DNA of 64,000 nt from positions 7,931 to 71,930 of the forward strand of contig SFRL01000033.1 of the NCBI GenBank assembly GCA_004562765.1. The letters run 5' to 3'. Under the pieces are notes generated by a model, which saw nothing but the letters and a program-made list of their open reading frames with translations, did not search any database and was not told the origin of the DNA. A program made the translations under genes and the position numbers. The stretch comes from a bacterium. GTDB lineage: Bacteria; Bacillota; Clostridia; Lachnospirales; Lachnospiraceae. Shown here in pieces: positions 60,533 through 64,000 of the stretch. Every line of letters starts with the position of its first letter. Within the stretch, counting starts at the first letter, position 1.

Positions 60533-61045
60533 TTGAAGAAGCATAATAACAGTGGATTTTCGGTAATTGAATTACTGGCGGTGGTGGTGATCATGGCGAT
60601 CCTTGCCACCGGTACGGTCACGATCGTTTTATCGATATCCTCCTATCGGGCCAAGCAGGCAGTTGAAGAGATCAGTGCGACGATGTCCGAGACGCGGGTG
60701 CAGGCGTTGAGTAAGACAAGCGCGTGGATGGAGATCCGGCAGGAAACGGACGGAACCTATGTGATCGGTACGTCCTACGCCGGAGACACCAGACTGGCAA
60801 AATCCTATACCATTAGTTATGCCAAAGAGGGGGATGCCACGGCGGTGCTGATCCAGACCTCAAACCCGTTGGTCCTGACTTATGACAGGAGTACCGGAGG
60901 TTTTGCGGATATCAAGATCAAAGATCCCAGCGGAAATTTAACCGGAACAGGTACATATTGTGACAGTATCACAGTCAGCAAAGGGTCGAAAACATTTGTC
61001 ATTCGGCTGTACAAAGAAAGCGGAAAGCATAAATGTGAGGACTAA
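60533..61045 (+). CDS. Minor pilin (GspH/FimT-like)
   Basis: About 171 residues with a short prepilin leader (MKKHNNSG) before FSVIELLAVVVIMAILATGTV. The helix is followed by a compact beta domain (WMEIRQETDGTYVIGTSYAG). Length and fold plan match GspH/FimT-type minor pilins that start fibre assembly. A TTG start at 60533, eight bases after AGGGG, fits best; TTG 60530 is the alternative. It follows the large protein by about 12 bases. Confidence 0.85.
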   Translation: MKKHNNSGFSVIELLAVVVIMAILATGTVTIVLSISSYRAKQAVEEISATMSETRVQALSKTSAWMEIRQETDGTYVIGTSYAGDTRLAKSYTISYAKEGDATAVLIQTSNPLVLTYDRSTGGFADIKIKDPSGNLTGTGTYCDSITVSKGSKTFVIRLYKESGKHKCED

Positions 61046-61051
61046 AGAACT

Positions 61052-61681
61052 ATGAAATCAGATAACAGGGGAATCAGCCTGGTGGAACTGATCGCCAGCA
61101 TCGCGATCCTGGCGCTCGTCAGCGGCGCGATCCTGGGCTTTTTCCTATTTTCTACGAGACAATATCATAAGGGAAGCTCGGAATCCACGGTCCAGAATGA
61201 GGCACAGATGGTGATGGGAAGACTGGAAAATCTGATCATCAATGCATCGGACGGAGTGGGAACCAACGCGTCGGGTGATGTGTTATATCTGTTTAACCAT
61301 GAAGTACAGAATGGTGGTGGAGGCAAGACGTACATATGCAGGAGAACGACCATCACGTTGAATAACACAACGCATCAGCTCATGAGTTCCAACGAGGACT
61401 ATGTGATGAATCCGGGGGATGGATCGTTGACGCTGACCGGAAGCAGTACACCTGCTCCCATCGCGGATTATATGGACACGGAAGGCGCATGTGCAACGCC
61501 GGTATTTAACGTGAATCTGTCAAAGCTTGCCACGGAGCAGACCGTAACTGTGACGATCAGCATCAAGCTGCGAGAACAGTCTTATTCCACAACGAATCAA
61601 TTTGTATTGCGCAACAGAGTGAGCAGTTCCACAACAGACAGTCTTGAGGAGCACTTCAAACTGGAGAACATAAAGGAATAG
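61052..61681 (+). CDS. Minor pilin (GspJ/PilW-like)
   Basis: 209 residues with leader MKSDNRG and ISLVELIASIAILALVSGAILG, which keeps Glu at mature position 5 but has Ile where Phe is usual at position 1. The C-terminal domain is beta-rich. It probably forms part of the priming complex with the two preceding minor pilins. It starts six bases after the previous stop. Confidence 0.85.
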   Translation: MKSDNRGISLVELIASIAILALVSGAILGFFLFSTRQYHKGSSESTVQNEAQMVMGRLENLIINASDGVGTNASGDVLYLFNHEVQNGGGGKTYICRRTTITLNNTTHQLMSSNEDYVMNPGDGSLTLTGSSTPAPIADYMDTEGACATPVFNVNLSKLATEQTVTVTISIKLREQSYSTTNQFVLRNRVSSSTTDSLEEHFKLENIKE

Positions 61682-61705
61682 CATGCACAGCGAGAGGAAA
61701 TGATT

Positions 61706-64000
61706 ATGAAAAACCATGTGAAAAAAATTGTTTCAATTGCATTATGTATCTGTATGTTTATAGGTATGGCATGGAATGGTGGCGGACTGGAGGCGCTGGC
61801 GACATCACTGAATTTTTCCACAAACAAGGTGACAGATCTGCAGCCGAAAGATCCGAATGCAGAGCTCGGAACTTCCGCAAATCCCTTTACAATTTTAGAA
61901 ATCGTACCGGAATACAGTCATGCGCAGATCGGATATATGATACCGGGCTGTGAACCGGTGGATCTTCAAAAGGCAGGTCAGGACGATTTTGCTTATGCCA
62001 ATATTCAAAATGACCTGATCAATCAGGGGGTCATTTCTGTGACAGATCAGGAACGGACGGATTGTTATCTGGAAGACATTCCGTATGGTACGGAAATGAA
62101 TTCCTATGATGGTACATTTTCAGCATATGTCGCGCAGTACAGAAGTGATATATCTTTTCGATCAAATGCTAAGAATTATGCCTGTTGGACGGTTCAGAGC
62201 AATAATATGCAATATCATGAAGGATACTATGAAAAGACACAGGCCGGAAAGGGTGCATTTAAACGTAATGAGGATGGAAGTTTTTCCTTTGCGAAAGTGA
62301 AAGGAAAAGAGGGAGAAGACCGCAATATTTATGAGGAAGCCGGTTGTTACAAATGGGTGAAACAAGCGTTTCCTTCGGGTATTTCCGATGGTACGGAAGA
62401 AGCGGATAAGGTCTGGAAAATTCGCGAAGTGCCGTATACATTTAGAATAAAATATCATGTATATAAAAATAATGATGTGTTTATTCAGCATATTTACGGG
62501 AAATCTTCGGAGAGTTTTCAAACTCAGGTGATCACACTTACAACAGAAGATCTGAATGATAAAAAGAATCAGGAATGGATCAAATTTGCGGATCTGATCA
62601 CGATCCATGATGATCGTGCGCAAAAAGCGATGGCAAAGATCTGGAATACCGCCAATGGGCTGGATGAAAACGTGGGCGTTGATACGACTTTTACAAATAA
62701 GGATCTTGGTTATGATGCGACCATGGCGATCATGGAACGCATGAGCTCTAACAATCCGGCGGCGATCGTCATTGACGCAACGGCAACCTGGGGTGCAGGA
62801 AATGAGACGAATGTACATAAGTTGTATCTGATGCTGATGCAATATGATCCTGCAATATTCATGCAGTGGTTTGGTGTAAAGGAAGGGGATCATTATAAAT
62901 ATCTTCTTCGAGGAGCTAATGATAAGGTCGTATATCAGCCTGAGTACAAGGATACGCCAATCACTTCCTGGGATAACCGGACGTTCCAGTATAGTCCGAC
63001 TGACAGCGCGTTGTCGCTGGTTCCCTTGATGCGCTTTGATAATGTTCATAGCGGAGAATATAATGTGGTTGATCATATTTACACCTACAAGGGTGATATG
63101 AGCATGTTCCAGGAATTTACCGGAGGTAGTATCGGTTATCATGAATCGAACCACAACGGATATTTTCAGACGACAAATGTCACGGAGGATGCTTATTATT
63201 TTTATGAACATATAAATGGTGAACGTCCGACTACTTTAAAGACTCTGGATGCACTGTATTACATTCTTCGCGGACAGGCAAATTATACAGAGAAACTGCG
63301 CATTTTAGAGATCCAGCCATGCGACGAGTTTATTTACGGATCAAAGGATTGGAAGGTTTATTATCAGTCATTATTCCCGTGGCACAATCCGAAGAGCGAT
63401 CAGGTAAGCTGGATGGATGACCCGAATCTGTTACAGGTGGATACGATGTCAATATGGGAGTTTATCGGCAGTACCGGAACCTATGATTATGATTGGGGTA
63501 AGAATAAACTGCTGACCTGTGACAGCTCGGATGATCTGATCTCAAAGTATGATCTGATCATTATCGGTGCAAATCAGAATGAGACCAATGGAAAGAATAA
63601 CTATAATGATGGGAATCTGGGTAAATATATTTATTCGAGTCAAAGTGTTTTGATCTCATCAAAAGCACGATATTCTCCGATCGATCTCACATTGAAAAAA
63701 CTGCTGGAGCTGCAGGATTTCGCTGCTGCCGGAAAGCCGATCGTGGTAGATGACGGATTATATAATAGTTGGGATATGAGTCTCAATGTTTATAAAGTAG
63801 ACAGCAAATCCAAATTATATGAGTTTTTGAAGGGAAAGAATTCCGATAACGGCATTTTTGTTCATAATCATTCGAGTATGTCAAAAATGAAGAACAATCT
63901 GTTGAAGAGTGCATGCAGATTGGAGTTTGCCAAAGATGGATACCCGACAGAGTACGTGGGGAATGAATCTTCGGGTGTGCTTGTGGAAAATTATAATCCC
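61706..64000 (+). CDS. Large secreted protein, 3' end outside window
   Basis: The frame is open from ATG 61706 (behind GAGAGGAAA) to the last base: 765 codons without a stop. A signal peptide is clear (KKIVSIALCICMFIGMAWNGGGLEALA). The mature part begins LNFSTNKVTDLQPKDPNAEL, then NPFTILEIVPEYSHAQIGYMIPGCEPVDL, a segment seen in DUF5057-type surface proteins of Lachnospiraceae. There is no cell-wall anchor within the visible part. It is the last visible gene of the pilus operon and may be a pilus-associated adhesin. The gene is more AT-rich than its neighbours. Confidence 0.8.
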   Translation, partial: MKNHVKKIVSIALCICMFIGMAWNGGGLEALATSLNFSTNKVTDLQPKDPNAELGTSANPFTILEIVPEYSHAQIGYMIPGCEPVDLQKAGQDDFAYANIQNDLINQGVISVTDQERTDCYLEDIPYGTEMNSYDGTFSAYVAQYRSDISFRSNAKNYACWTVQSNNMQYHEGYYEKTQAGKGAFKRNEDGSFSFAKVKGKEGEDRNIYEEAGCYKWVKQAFPSGISDGTEEADKVWKIREVPYTFRIKYHVYKNNDVFIQHIYGKSSESFQTQVITLTTEDLNDKKNQEWIKFADLITIHDDRAQKAMAKIWNTANGLDENVGVDTTFTNKDLGYDATMAIMERMSSNNPAAIVIDATATWGAGNETNVHKLYLMLMQYDPAIFMQWFGVKEGDHYKYLLRGANDKVVYQPEYKDTPITSWDNRTFQYSPTDSALSLVPLMRFDNVHSGEYNVVDHIYTYKGDMSMFQEFTGGSIGYHESNHNGYFQTTNVTEDAYYFYEHINGERPTTLKTLDALYYILRGQANYTEKLRILEIQPCDEFIYGSKDWKVYYQSLFPWHNPKSDQVSWMDDPNLLQVDTMSIWEFIGSTGTYDYDWGKNKLLTCDSSDDLISKYDLIIIGANQNETNGKNNYNDGNLGKYIYSSQSVLISSKARYSPIDLTLKKLLELQDFAAAGKPIVVDDGLYNSWDMSLNVYKVDSKSKLYEFLKGKNSDNGIFVHNHSSMSKMKNNLLKSACRLEFAKDGYPTEYVGNESSGVLVENYNP

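Noticed and set aside
62162..63211. Minus-strand frame of 349 codons near the window end
   Set aside because: It lies opposite the open frame starting at 61706, which has a ribosome site, signal peptide and operon context.
1..64000. CRISPR arrays, tRNA or rRNA genes, prophage structural genes
   Set aside because: None was seen: no regularly spaced repeats, no cloverleaf with CCA-type end, and no phage morphogenesis genes.

Overview
The window looks like chromosome of a gut Clostridia-type Firmicute, most likely Lachnospiraceae. The reasons are strong AGGAGG-type ribosome binding sites, sigma-A promoters with 17-bp spacers, a class II GalT, a Mn2+ (yybP-ykoY) riboswitch, a family II pyrophosphatase with CBS/DRTGG domains, an HD-GYP receptor and a Gram-positive type IV pilus operon. 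This is inferred from gene content; no rRNA or tRNA gene was seen.

Layout. 1-9.2 kb: end of an AAA ATPase, a coiled-coil membrane protein, the pyrophosphatase, a flavoredoxin-like protein, a decayed group II intron behind a very long hairpin, a membrane-bound XRE regulator with two acyltransferase-3 paralogues, a broken partial copy of the coiled-coil gene, and an S1-domain protein on the minus strand. 9.3-14.9 kb: NifS/NifU iron-sulfur pair, a PlsC-like acyltransferase with an in-frame amber codon after its apparent start, and a LacI regulator coupled to a ruined MATE pump. 15-19.8 kb: a 1198-residue receptor (membrane domain, beta-propeller, HD-GYP) overlapping a BMP-type binding protein. 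20-31.7 kb: DUF4143 ATPase, HTH-Uma2 protein, XdhC-like protein, S8 protease, a Mn riboswitch in front of a broken cation exchanger, citrate synthase, a 168-bp foldback element, a GntR-ABC export operon, DUF3783, a phosphopantetheinyl transferase and YbaK.

32.4-48.7 kb is an arabinan and arabinose-glycan locus. Two surface GH43 lipoproteins would cut arabinan outside the cell. An ABC importer (binding protein and two permeases, no ATPase present) would bring in oligosaccharides. Cytoplasmic GH43, GH51 and GH127 enzymes would then release L-arabinose. A divergent ArsR-type regulator with a large C-terminal domain is the obvious local controller. galK and galT follow and would handle galactose from the same plant glycans.

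48.7-64 kb is a type IV pilus operon: pilB (with an MshEN domain), pilT, pilC, major pilin, prepilin peptidase, a fused pilM-pilN, pilO, three minor-pilin-type genes, a large membrane-anchored protein, and the start of a large secreted protein that runs off the window.

The observations most worth following are the receptor/BMP pair, the PilM-PilN fusion and the two large unclassified proteins of the pilus operon, the 168-bp foldback element, the 23-codon leader ORF coupled to the arabinan binding protein, and the intact Mn riboswitch in front of an exchanger that has lost its second ion-binding repeat. Several genes carry disabling lesions (MATE, exchanger, acyltransferase start, coiled-coil duplicate, intron), so either local decay or assembly error must be excluded. 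All calls come from reading the sequence; no database search was run.
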